From assembly GCA_009840065.1 (NCBI GenBank), contig VXON01000063.1, positions 1 through 6,439 on the forward strand: DNA of 6,439 nucleotides. Reading direction: 5' to 3'. Origin of the DNA: Cenarchaeum sp. SB0662_bin_33. GTDB lineage: Archaea; Thermoproteota; Nitrososphaeria; Nitrososphaerales; Nitrosopumilaceae. This document shows positions 1-6,312 of this stretch, piece by piece; the stretch's first letter is position 1; each line of letters starts with the position of its first letter. The position numbers and the translations under genes were made by a program. The notes under the pieces are model-generated. The model ran no database searches. It was not told the origin of the DNA and saw nothing but the letters and a program-made list of their open reading frames with translations.

Positions 1-2
1 TT

Positions 3-428
3 TCATACCCGTCCACCACTATAGTGCAGGCAATGTACACCTTTGAAGGAGATTAGGGGGGGGGGGTTGACCTCTTACAGAGGAAGGATGCCATCAACCG
101 TTCCAAACCCAGCAGAAGAAAGGCGGCCACGCTGTTCAACCCAAATAAATATACTCTAAGCGATATAATAGAAGGAATATTCGGAGCCGAAGAGACCCGA
201 GGACACCAGCTGTACTGTAGGTTCACCCGTGACGACAACAGAAAGCGGTTTGCCAAGGGGAGGGCCATATCTTGGAACATCAGGGTACTCAACCGGTTCT
301 GGTGGGCCAACCGTCTAGGCATATCGATACCCTCGTATGGGGCCCCGCCGGAGGCGGTGTACGCCATAGCACTACCCATCAGCGATGGGATAGCCTGCCA
401 GTGGGACTTGTGCACAAGTCCCTGTTAA
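3..428 (+). pseudogene. Broken DDE transposase, C-terminal remnant
   Basis: One frame is open from position 3 to the TAA at 426-428, interrupted only by a TAG at 54-56, directly followed by a run of 11 G (56-66). The part after the stop (69-425) encodes about 119 residues. It contains DIIEGIFGAEE, then LYCRFTRDDNRKRFAKGRAI, then a SWNIRVLNRFWW-like segment. The IE-x2-FG stretch followed by a basic region and an I-x-WNI-x-LNR helix resembles the C-terminal catalytic-Glu region of IS4/IS5-type DDE transposases, where the Glu closes the DDE triad. The N-terminal catalytic aspartates would lie left of the window. GC over 61-420 is about 54%, clearly higher than the neighbouring genes, which fits a transferred element. 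The stop makes this a nonfunctional remnant unless the TAG or the G run is a sequencing error. The family assignment is by general pattern only; the exact IS family is not recognised. Confidence 0.55.
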
Positions 429-450
429 AAACTTGGCAGGACTGGTCCTG
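394..450. repeat. Cluster of inverted repeats at the transposase end
   Basis: Three nested or adjacent palindromes cover the stop codon and 3' flank of the transposase remnant. There is a perfect 20-bp palindrome at 403-422 (arms GGGACTTGTG/CACAAGTCCC). Flanking it is an outer 7-bp inverted pair, CCTGCCA 394-400 with TGGCAGG 434-440. A third is a 6-bp-arm hairpin CAGGAC-TG-GTCCTG at 437-450. Such a cluster could be part of an insertion-sequence end or a bidirectional terminator between the two convergent genes. No T tract follows the hairpins, which speaks against a classical terminator. The palindromes are seen directly; the role is inferred. Confidence 0.6.
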
Positions 451-540
451 ATGAATGGTGGAGAATTACGCACCAACCCCATACCGAACTTCCCATTGCA
501 GAGATGCTACGATATTGTGCCATAAATTTAGTGACACATC

Positions 541-834
541 TTAATTCAGATAACTATCCATCTCTGTAATACTGCTCATGACATTGTCAAACTGCCCATC
601 ATGGGATAGAAACTCCTCTAGTTTTTCAGAATCTGCCGAATACACACCATCATTGCAGTGTAAAAAGCCACACTGTACTACATACTCAAGGCGCTCTACC
701 AAAACATCAGCATCCATGCTTGCCACATCTGCCAAGCGTTCAATCTTTTGTGGCCCTGACTCTAACTCCGCTAAAGCCAGGGCTATATGCTCATCAAATA
801 ACACATCACGTATCCTTTCTACATCATAGGCCAT
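541..834 (-). CDS. Small winged-helix DNA-binding protein
   Basis: 97 aa, last gene of the operon. Residues 4-25 look helical. Residues about 28-56 (QKIERLADVASMDADVLVER and on) have the helix-turn-helix spacing of ArsR/MarR-like winged-helix domains. GFLHCNDGVYSAD (56-68) fits the wing hairpin, followed by an acidic C-terminal helix (EKLEEFL). No metal-site Cys pair or signal peptide is visible. Its ATG lies inside the end of the VWA gene (11-bp overlap, 824-834), which suggests translational coupling and a related job. A likely role is a transcriptional regulator of this operon, or a small DNA/protein-binding adaptor for the ATPase-VWA pair. The fold is well supported by pattern; target and effector are unknown, and no named family is recognised. 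Confidence 0.72.
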   Translation of the reverse strand: MAYDVERIRDVLFDEHIALALAELESGPQKIERLADVASMDADVLVERLEYVVQCGFLHCNDGVYSADSEKLEEFLSHDGQFDNVMSSITEMDSYLN

Positions 835-2113
835 ACTGTGCCTTGGGCGAGCGCCCCATATAGTCTCTTACAAGAATGTCGGCCATACTGCCATCGGATG
901 CATGAAACATTGTGCCATGAGTCTCTTTGGCAAATTTTTGGCCATATTCAACAAGCTCGGGCTCATCGGTTATTACCACAGTATCGATATCTATGTCATC
1001 CCTTCGACACACCGCTGCCTCTTTAATGGTCTGCGCATGTATGCGACTGTCTACCTTTTTGTATCTGTAGCACAGGTATACCTGCCTGTTGTTATCAGTG
1101 TCCAGCCGGATGTTTTTTTCTGTATTTATGCGGTTAAGAATGTCGGGTTCGGGCGAATAAAAGTTAGAGTACGGCTTCTCAGATAAAATGACATCCTTCT
1201 GGTATGCACTATCAACATAGCATGCGCTGGGCTGGCCATCTGTAATTAATACTATTTTTTTATTATCATATGTATTATTACGCAATATAGTCCTGGACAA
1301 CCGTAGTGCTGCTTGATAGTTGGTGTAATGTAGAAATTCATCTGCATCAAATGCGCGCAAGTATGGTATGTCGTATGGCAGTATGCGTGCTGCCATGGAT
1401 GCAAATCCTACGATGTATACGGAGTCGGTGGGGAAAAATCTTCTGTTGGCCCCATACAGTCCCCAGAGCGCCCTCTTGGCCGACTCCATCCTGCTGGTAC
1501 CATCCTTCATCTTTGTCTTCATTGTTGAGCTCAAGTCAATACAGTATACAATGGCGGCCCTCGTATCCGAGTATGTCTCATATACTGCCATGTCTGATGT
1601 TGTAATGTTCAGCGGGAATCTGCTGGTTTTATTATTTAATATGGAATTTAGCAATGTGTCATGTACGCTTAGGTTTTTTGGATCATCCCCATACTCATAT
1701 TTGCGGGTCGTATCCATGGTAATCTCTCCATCCCCGCGCAGGTTTGTGGAATGCTCCCCGGTACCTAGCGACCTTGCATTCTGCATTATTTTCCGTAGTA
1801 TCATTCTACCAATGGCATCAAATCCTTTTTTGGTGAGCCATTTTTTTTCATTCCTGATATATCCCATGTCGTATAGTCTCTTTATGGTCGCTTTTCCATC
1901 ACCGGTTATCTCACCGGCCTTGGCGTTATCATCTATAGCAAATGTCCCTTGCATATCTTTTATGCTGTTTTTGTCCTTTAGCGCCTGCATGGATAATTTT
2001 TCCAGTAGTTTTTCATTATAATTCTGGGCTGTATTATATTCGTCATTCTGCTGCGTCGTTATCTGTGCATTGGCAGATGTATACACATTATGCGAGAACA
2101 TACTTTGAATCAC
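824..2113 (-). CDS. VWA (MIDAS) domain protein, partner of the MoxR-like ATPase
   Basis: 429 aa, cytoplasmic (no signal peptide or membrane segment seen). Residues about 1-180 form a mostly helical N-terminal part. Residues 74-106 (ATIKRLYDMGYI, then WLTKKGFDAIG) look like a degenerate winged helix. From about 165, FPLNITTSDMAVYETYSDTR leads into the von Willebrand A domain. The metal-ion-dependent adhesion site is nearly canonical: D193-L-S195-S-T197 (DxSxT rather than the usual DxSxS), T264 and D292 in LITDG. The C-terminal strand and helix (TVVITDEP near 378 to the SMADILVRDYMGR end) match large VWA proteins found next to MoxR ATPases. In such pairs the VWA protein is known or believed to bind the AAA+ ring and deliver substrates or metal-dependent contacts. 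The start overlaps the ATPase gene by 26 bp; an alternative start at Met5 (2101) would still overlap by 14 bp. The molecular target is unknown. Confidence 0.85.
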   Translation of the reverse strand: MIQSMFSHNVYTSANAQITTQQNDEYNTAQNYNEKLLEKLSMQALKDKNSIKDMQGTFAIDDNAKAGEITGDGKATIKRLYDMGYIRNEKKWLTKKGFDAIGRMILRKIMQNARSLGTGEHSTNLRGDGEITMDTTRKYEYGDDPKNLSVHDTLLNSILNNKTSRFPLNITTSDMAVYETYSDTRAAIVYCIDLSSTMKTKMKDGTSRMESAKRALWGLYGANRRFFPTDSVYIVGFASMAARILPYDIPYLRAFDADEFLHYTNYQAALRLSRTILRNNTYDNKKIVLITDGQPSACYVDSAYQKDVILSEKPYSNFYSPEPDILNRINTEKNIRLDTDNNRQVYLCYRYKKVDSRIHAQTIKEAAVCRRDDIDIDTVVITDEPELVEYGQKFAKETHGTMFHASDGSMADILVRDYMGRSPKAQYGL

Positions 2114-3587
2114 GCCGTTCCAGTATCTTGGGGGTCTGTCGGCATAGCCATTCCAATAATACCTCTACAATCACTGGTGTAATTGCCTCTTTTATTATAC
2201 TATCATTATTTTGTGATTTATTTCCATTAAGATAATGAAAATTCCCACTATTTATTAGTCCAGATATCACACCAGACATGGTGGGAAGACTCTGTAGTTG
2301 TTCCGCATATGACATTGTATTTGATGTGTGAAACTCAATCCCCTCAAACTCTGATTTTATTTTGTCCATATCAGACTGCTCTATTGTAATATTATTGTCA
2401 TAATTTTTTATTGTTTGATCAATTATATCTCGTAATGTGTCATAACGATTCTGCGGAGTGTCATCGATCTCGGAGAGCTCAAAGCGGGCCACCTGATACA
2501 AGCAGTGCAGGTCTGATATTCGGGGGCAGGGTATTGCATCGGGCCTAGCACGATATGCCTCGGCAATTAGCAACTCCAAACCGTGTATGCCCATGCGGAC
2601 ACTGACACCCTTCTCCTGGTTTACCAGCGGACTATCCCGGACATTGCGTATGATACCAGCCAATATACACAGCATAACATCAGATATTATCACGTAATTT
2701 CGTACTGTGGCCTCCTGTAGTATTATGCGCATTTCATCTTGTACTGTGGAGGGATATCTTGTACGTATGTGACTCTTTAACCTATCATATAATGGCTCTA
2801 TAATGCGTCCAGAGTGTGTATAGTCCACAGGATTGGCCGTGGCAAATAATACCGTGCGGGGTCTGAACACCACCGGATATGAACCTGCAGTAAACAGTCC
2901 ATCCTGTAGTATGGACAGCAGGGCAACCTGCTTGCGGGCATCTAGTACGGGCAGCTCATCTATACAGAATATGCCATGCTTGGCCTGCATCAGATAGCCG
3001 GGAGAATATGTAGATATGTCATACATCTCCACACCCTTCTTTGCTACCTTGGCCACATCGATATATCCCACCAGATCCTTTACTGTAACATCAGGTGTGG
3101 CCACTATGAATTTTGATCTCTCAAAGCCAGACACCCATCTTATTTTGGCATCATTACCATTATTTCGTATGTACTCGGTACTTTCAGGACTGATGTAAAA
3201 CTCTGAATGCGCCGGCATGGCGCCATCCTGTAGTAGTGTATCAAGATGTGTCCGGGGTAGGTCGTACGGGGTATCATTTGTGATGCTTCCATGTATAATG
3301 GGCATTGGGGATAAAAGTGTGGAGGATATCACCTGTGCCAGACGGGTCTTTGCTTGGCCTATCTGTCCCACCAGCAGAATATCGTGGCCGGCCAATATGG
3401 CCCTGTCCAACGCGGGTATCACATCTGAATCCAACCCTATTATGCCGGGATACCTATCATCATCACCCAGCCGCATTATGAGATTCTCCCGCAGTTGCGT
3501 CGCCGCACTTGAAAATACGTACTCGGACTCTAGCAACTCGCCTATGGTATGTATATCAACATAATCATCAGGCATACCATAATGCAT
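2088..3587 (-). CDS. MoxR / Mg-chelatase-like AAA+ ATPase
   Basis: 499 aa, first gene of the operon. Residues about 11-90 (TIGELLESEY, then YPGIIGLDSDVIPALDRAIL) lead into the Walker A GQIGQAKT (74-81). Its last Gly is replaced by Ala, as I recall for the GQAKTR form of this family. Walker B is IFCIDE (D210, E211). Sensor 1 is in ATANPVDYT (N252). Arginine-finger candidates lie in PLYDRLKSHIRTRYP (R269, R275). Sensor 2 is in SVRMGIHGLELL (R331). The layout matches the MoxR-type family related to the magnesium chelatase I subunit, which forms hexameric rings and uses ATP to remodel or insert cofactors into client proteins. Here magnesium chelation is unlikely because no tetrapyrrole genes are near. 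Residues about 390-499 are a less conserved helical tail. Coupling to the overlapping VWA gene indicates a joint complex. Met5 (3575) is an alternative start; no clear Shine-Dalgarno precedes either. Confidence 0.9.
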   Translation of the reverse strand: MHYGMPDDYVDIHTIGELLESEYVFSSAATQLRENLIMRLGDDDRYPGIIGLDSDVIPALDRAILAGHDILLVGQIGQAKTRLAQVISSTLLSPMPIIHGSITNDTPYDLPRTHLDTLLQDGAMPAHSEFYISPESTEYIRNNGNDAKIRWVSGFERSKFIVATPDVTVKDLVGYIDVAKVAKKGVEMYDISTYSPGYLMQAKHGIFCIDELPVLDARKQVALLSILQDGLFTAGSYPVVFRPRTVLFATANPVDYTHSGRIIEPLYDRLKSHIRTRYPSTVQDEMRIILQEATVRNYVIISDVMLCILAGIIRNVRDSPLVNQEKGVSVRMGIHGLELLIAEAYRARPDAIPCPRISDLHCLYQVARFELSEIDDTPQNRYDTLRDIIDQTIKNYDNNITIEQSDMDKIKSEFEGIEFHTSNTMSYAEQLQSLPTMSGVISGLINSGNFHYLNGNKSQNNDSIIKEAITPVIVEVLLEWLCRQTPKILERRDSKYVLA

Positions 3588-3643
3588 ATCACTTGCACAT
3601 TGCAGCTGATTTTTAATGTTTCATTACGAGGCTTGGTCTATTG

Positions 3644-3651
3644 TATAAAAA
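3644..3651 (-). promoter_or_regulatory. Putative BoxA (TATA) of the MoxR-VWA operon
   Basis: Read on the minus strand this is TTTTTATA, close to the archaeal BoxA consensus. It lies 57 bp upstream of the ATPase ATG (3587), predicting a start of transcription near 3620 and a 5' leader of about 30 nt. Two TACGTA palindromes lie just upstream of it at 3657-3662 and 3678-3683. The position fits, but the region is AT-rich and TATA-like strings occur by chance. Confidence 0.4.
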
Positions 3652-3705
3652 TTAGTTACGTATAACACAAGACAACGTACGTAGATAAATCCTAAGTGGA
3701 ATAAA

Positions 3706-3738
3706 ATGGATACTTTGTCAGGGCAGCATGGTATCCAT
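3706..3738. repeat. Perfect 8-bp inverted repeat (hairpin) in the intergenic region
   Basis: ATGGATAC (3706-3713) and GTATCCAT (3731-3738) are exact reverse complements separated by 17 bases, so either strand's RNA could form a hairpin. On the + strand it is followed by an A-rich run (ATAAAAAAC). Read on the minus strand the order is reversed and the T-rich run precedes the hairpin, so it is not a terminator in that direction. It could be an operator or RNA structure; the function is unknown. Confidence 0.45.
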
Positions 3739-4046
3739 ACATAAAAAACACTCTTTCGTTTGGAGAAATAATGTGACCTGACCAAACACCATAGGGGTAT
3801 TACGGGAGGGATAGTCTAGTACAAAAATTTATCAAAATATACAGGATACCACAACGCAAGGATATTCTTCACTACATATAGTTAACTAAAAAACTCCACT
3901 CGGGTAGTTCTTGACGTAGTATAAAACAAAAAGTTGAGGTTCAAGACCTATCTGTATGGTGGCAGAACCAAACGACTGGAAAAACTAATTTTAATATACT
4001 GTATACCACTATATTCAAAAACATTATATATTGTACTAGGTAACAG

Positions 4047-4054
4047 TTTATAAA
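4047..4054 (+). promoter_or_regulatory. Strong TATA-like element upstream of cas4-cas1
   Basis: TTTATAAA is the best BoxA match in the intergenic region and is itself palindromic, so it could serve either strand. On the + strand it predicts a transcript beginning near 4075-4080, with about 110 nt of leader before the ATG at 4187. A second, weaker candidate, GTATAATT at 4128-4135, predicts a start near 4155 and a short leader of about 30 nt. Which one drives the cas genes cannot be decided from sequence. Confidence 0.35.
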
Positions 4055-4186
4055 AAAACAACTTCATATGATGCCACTCCGAACAGACTGTGCTGATGTC
4101 TACATTATACCCTATAGTTTCATATGAGTATAATTGGTCAATAAATTATGGAAAACATTTCATAAGGGTCATTGCATCGCCTAAAC

Positions 4187-5848
4187 ATGTCCATTGTAGA
4201 TTCTAATTCTGGCCTAATTCCAGTAAGGATGCTAACCCAATATAGCTACTGCCCTCGACTGGCTTATATGGAGTGGGTACAGGGTGAGTTTGCATATTCT
4301 GCAGATGTGGTTGAAGGTACGCAGAAGCACAAAAATGTTGACACGCCTGCCAAAAAAAGTACAGACACAAGTCAGGATACCATCCATGCAAAGTCAGTAC
4401 TTGTATCGGATGAAAAACTTGGTATAATAGCCAAAATAGATGTCATGGATATAAGTGAAAATGTAGCCATACCGATAGAATACAAACGTGGTCGAACTCC
4501 GGAAAATTCTACAAATGCTTGGGAAGATCATATGATACAGCTCTGTGCACAAGGTCTTCTGCTACGCAAATCTAACTATGCGTGCACAGAAGGTGTAATA
4601 TATTACGTAACATCAAAACAACGCATTACAATAAAATTTGATGATATTCTAGTTGCTAAAACACTACAGACAATATATGATATTAAAGAGATGCTGAGGC
4701 AACAAAAGATTCCCCCACCTTTGGTAAATTCGCCCAAGTGCCCGCGCTGTTCTTTGGTAGGGATATGCCTGCCAGATGAAACCAGTTTATTAATGCCGGG
4801 CGCAACGACTGTACGCAAAGACCAGGTACGTCGTTTGTATCCAATCCGAAATGATGCGGTTCCTGTATATATCCAGGAGCAAGGAGCCTATGTGTCTCTA
4901 TCTGGTGATAATATTATAGTAAAAAGGCAGAGTGGCGATAAACAAAAGATTCGGCTGATTGATGTGTCTGCGCTAGTGTTATTTGGCAATGTACAGGCAA
5001 GCACTCAGGCGATACGGACTTTGTGTAATCGAAGCATACCAATATGCTACCTTAGTTATGATGGATGGTTTTACGGCATGACTAATGGTTCAACTAGTCG
5101 AAATGTGGACCTGCGCATACACCAGCACAAGACATATGAGAGCAAGTCTCTTCTTTTGAGCATAGCCCGTGAAATTGTATCGGGTAAAATTAAAAATTGT
5201 ATGACACTGCTTAGGCGTAATGGTAGACCACAGCCAAAGTCTGTTTTGGATCAAATGTCTCTACTTGCACGTAAATCAAAAATAACAAAAAATTACAATA
5301 CGCTGCTGGGTGTAGAGGGAATGGCTGCGCATCACTACTTTGGAGCGTTTCAAACAATGTTACGAGGCGATATCAACACCTTTTATTTTAATGAACGGAA
5401 CCGCCGGCCTCCCAAAGACCCCGTAAATACAATACTGTCTTTCTTGTATGCCTTACTAGTGCGTGAAATGACAACTACTGTGTCAATGGTGGGATTCGAT
5501 GTATATTTGGGGTTCCTACATACCCCACATCACGGCAGACCGTCATTGGCTCTGGATTTAATTGAAGAGTTTAGACCCCTAGTGGCAGATTCGGTGTGCA
5601 TTTCAATAATTAACAACAATGTAGTATCCAAGTCGGATTTTGTGATTACGCCATTTGGTGTAAATCTAAACGCGGATGGGCGGCGCAAGGTTATTGAAGC
5701 ATTTGAGAATAGACTAAATTCAACAATTTATCATAAATTACTTGGGTATTCTGCAAGTTACAGACGAATAATGGAGACACAAGCCAGGCTTCTAGCGCGG
5801 CATATCTCTGGCGAGATACCGGCATATCCGCCCTTTAGGACGCGTTAA
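4187..5848 (+). CDS. cas4-cas1: Cas4-Cas1 fusion, CRISPR adaptation protein
   Basis: 553 aa from the ATG at 4187. An in-frame TTG at 4172 would add five residues (558 aa), and residue numbers here use that longer form. Neither start has a well-spaced Shine-Dalgarno. Residues about 14-205 are Cas4, a RecB-like nuclease with an iron-sulfur cluster: C27 in YCPR, H53, D90 in AKIDVMD, E103 and K105 in IEYKRG, Q123, and C190, C193, C199 (CPRC-x5-C), giving the four cluster cysteines. Residues about 226-558 are Cas1, the integrase. E382 in GVEGMAA, H450 in GFLH, and D462/E465 in ALDLIEEFRP are the metal-binding residues. Cas4 selects PAM-containing prespacers and trims them; Cas1 with Cas2 inserts them next to the leader. 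Fusion of the two is known mainly from types I-G and V-B. All key residues are present, so the protein is probably active. The length is normal for the fusion, and cas2 follows after one base. Confidence 0.95.
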   Translation: MSIVDSNSGLIPVRMLTQYSYCPRLAYMEWVQGEFAYSADVVEGTQKHKNVDTPAKKSTDTSQDTIHAKSVLVSDEKLGIIAKIDVMDISENVAIPIEYKRGRTPENSTNAWEDHMIQLCAQGLLLRKSNYACTEGVIYYVTSKQRITIKFDDILVAKTLQTIYDIKEMLRQQKIPPPLVNSPKCPRCSLVGICLPDETSLLMPGATTVRKDQVRRLYPIRNDAVPVYIQEQGAYVSLSGDNIIVKRQSGDKQKIRLIDVSALVLFGNVQASTQAIRTLCNRSIPICYLSYDGWFYGMTNGSTSRNVDLRIHQHKTYESKSLLLSIAREIVSGKIKNCMTLLRRNGRPQPKSVLDQMSLLARKSKITKNYNTLLGVEGMAAHHYFGAFQTMLRGDINTFYFNERNRRPPKDPVNTILSFLYALLVREMTTTVSMVGFDVYLGFLHTPHHGRPSLALDLIEEFRPLVADSVCISIINNNVVSKSDFVITPFGVNLNADGRRKVIEAFENRLNSTIYHKLLGYSASYRRIMETQARLLARHISGEIPAYPPFRTR

Positions 5849-5849
5849 A

Positions 5850-6140
5850 ATGAGGAATAGATACATCGTCTGCTATGATGTGGCAGATCCAAAGAGACTA
5901 CACAAAACATATAAAAAAATGAATGGGTATGGTGACCCGGTACAATATTCTGTATTTCAGTGTGAGTTAAGTGACATGGAATTATTATACATGCAGGACG
6001 ATTTAAATGGAATTTTAAATTTACAAGAGGATCGTGTATTAATTGTGAATACGGGCCCATCGGGGAATGACATTAGCAAACATATATCTACAATTGGAGC
6101 TCCACTGAAGTCAAGGGGTGATTCTGCAATAATAATCTAG
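5850..6140 (+). CDS. cas2: Cas2, CRISPR adaptation protein
   Basis: 96 aa, normal length for Cas2. The ferredoxin-like fold opens with RYIVCYDVADPKRLHKTYKK, where D10 is the conserved metal-site aspartate. GYGDPVQYSVFQCELSD follows, the characteristic second strand region, then a helix (MELLYMQDDLNGIL) and a third strand (DRVLIVNTG). Cas2 dimers bridge two Cas1 dimers and shape the prespacer in the integration complex; the nuclease activity is not needed for integration in studied systems. The ATG starts one base after the TAA of cas4-cas1 (5846-5848), so the two are one transcript and probably translationally coupled. The C-terminal segment after about residue 70 is less conserved, as usual. 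Confidence 0.93.
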   Translation: MRNRYIVCYDVADPKRLHKTYKKMNGYGDPVQYSVFQCELSDMELLYMQDDLNGILNLQEDRVLIVNTGPSGNDISKHISTIGAPLKSRGDSAIII

Positions 6141-6312
6141 AGTAGACGAGAGGTCATGTGGACATACTGGTAAGGCTAACCACTCGCAATTTAATTATAT
6201 AATGTATCGGAATTGCGTTTTATTGTTTAGCGTCACGATAAAAAATATACTGGAAACATACAATCTGTATAAAGTCGCATCGTAACATACTATATTGTGA
6301 ATTTGTGCCGCT
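6141..6312 (+). promoter_or_regulatory. CRISPR leader with a probable BoxA
   Basis: This is the AT-rich stretch between the cas2 stop and the first repeat, in the place and on the side expected of a leader if the repeats read 5'-ATTTCC...ATTGAAGC-3' on the + strand. TATAAAG at 6268-6274 is a BoxA candidate that predicts transcription starting near 6295-6300, only a few to some 18 bases before the first repeat, suitable for pre-crRNA. The leader would also be the landing zone for Cas1-Cas2 integration. It overlaps the possible cas terminator at 6185-6228. Orientation is inferred from the ATTGAAGC repeat end and from the gene order. Confidence 0.6.
6185..6228 (+). terminator. Possible cas operon terminator (hairpin plus T-rich run)
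   Basis: CGCAATT (6185-6191) and AATTGCG (6211-6217) form a perfect 7-bp inverted repeat with a 19-base loop, which also contains the palindrome ATTATATAAT (6194-6203). The right arm is followed at once by TTTTATTGTTT (6218-6228). It lies 45 bp after the cas2 stop, where a terminator would be expected. Archaeal RNA polymerase stops mainly at T-rich runs, so the T run alone may suffice. The structure could instead be part of the leader's architecture for spacer integration. Confidence 0.45.

Larger units (their letters stand above)
3588..4171. other. Divergent AT-rich intergenic region without a convincing gene
   Basis: 584 bp separate the two divergent operons. I find only very short reading frames here, for example a 12-codon frame from 3706 and a 10-codon frame from 3957, neither with supporting signals. 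The region is about one third GC in the lines counted and holds several TATA-like strings: 3644-3651 (-), 3920-3926 (+), 4047-4054 (both strands) and 4128-4135 (+). It also holds a perfect hairpin at 3706-3738 and two copies of TTCATATGA at 4063-4071 and 4119-4127. It is long for an archaeal promoter region and may hold a small RNA or a degraded gene, but nothing proves it. No tRNA, rRNA or CRISPR repeat was seen in it. Confidence 0.6.

Noticed and set aside
53..415. Minus-strand 120-aa reading frame
   Set aside because: It lies antisense to the transposase remnant, shows no recognisable domain, and the + strand frame carries the transposase-like motifs.
1368..2021. Plus-strand 217-aa hydrophobic reading frame
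   Set aside because: It is antisense to the VWA gene, which has clear MIDAS motifs; the hydrophobic look is a by-product of the complementary codons.
2088..3587. Magnesium chelatase subunit for chlorophyll or bacteriochlorophyll synthesis
   Set aside because: The ATPase is related in fold, but there are no tetrapyrrole genes nearby and the VWA partner is of the stand-alone MoxR-associated type.
3799..3821. tRNA-like string (GGGAGGGATAGTCTAGTAC) resembling an acceptor and D arm
   Set aside because: No matching anticodon arm, T arm or acceptor 3' half follows at the right distance; it is a chance similarity.
3934..3951. GGTTCAAGACC resembling a tRNA T arm
   Set aside because: The stem has only three or four pairs and no cloverleaf can be built around it.
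4172..6140. Casposon (self-mobile Cas1 element)
   Set aside because: Cas1 is fused to Cas4 and followed by Cas2 and a CRISPR array, with no family B DNA polymerase; this is a normal adaptation module.
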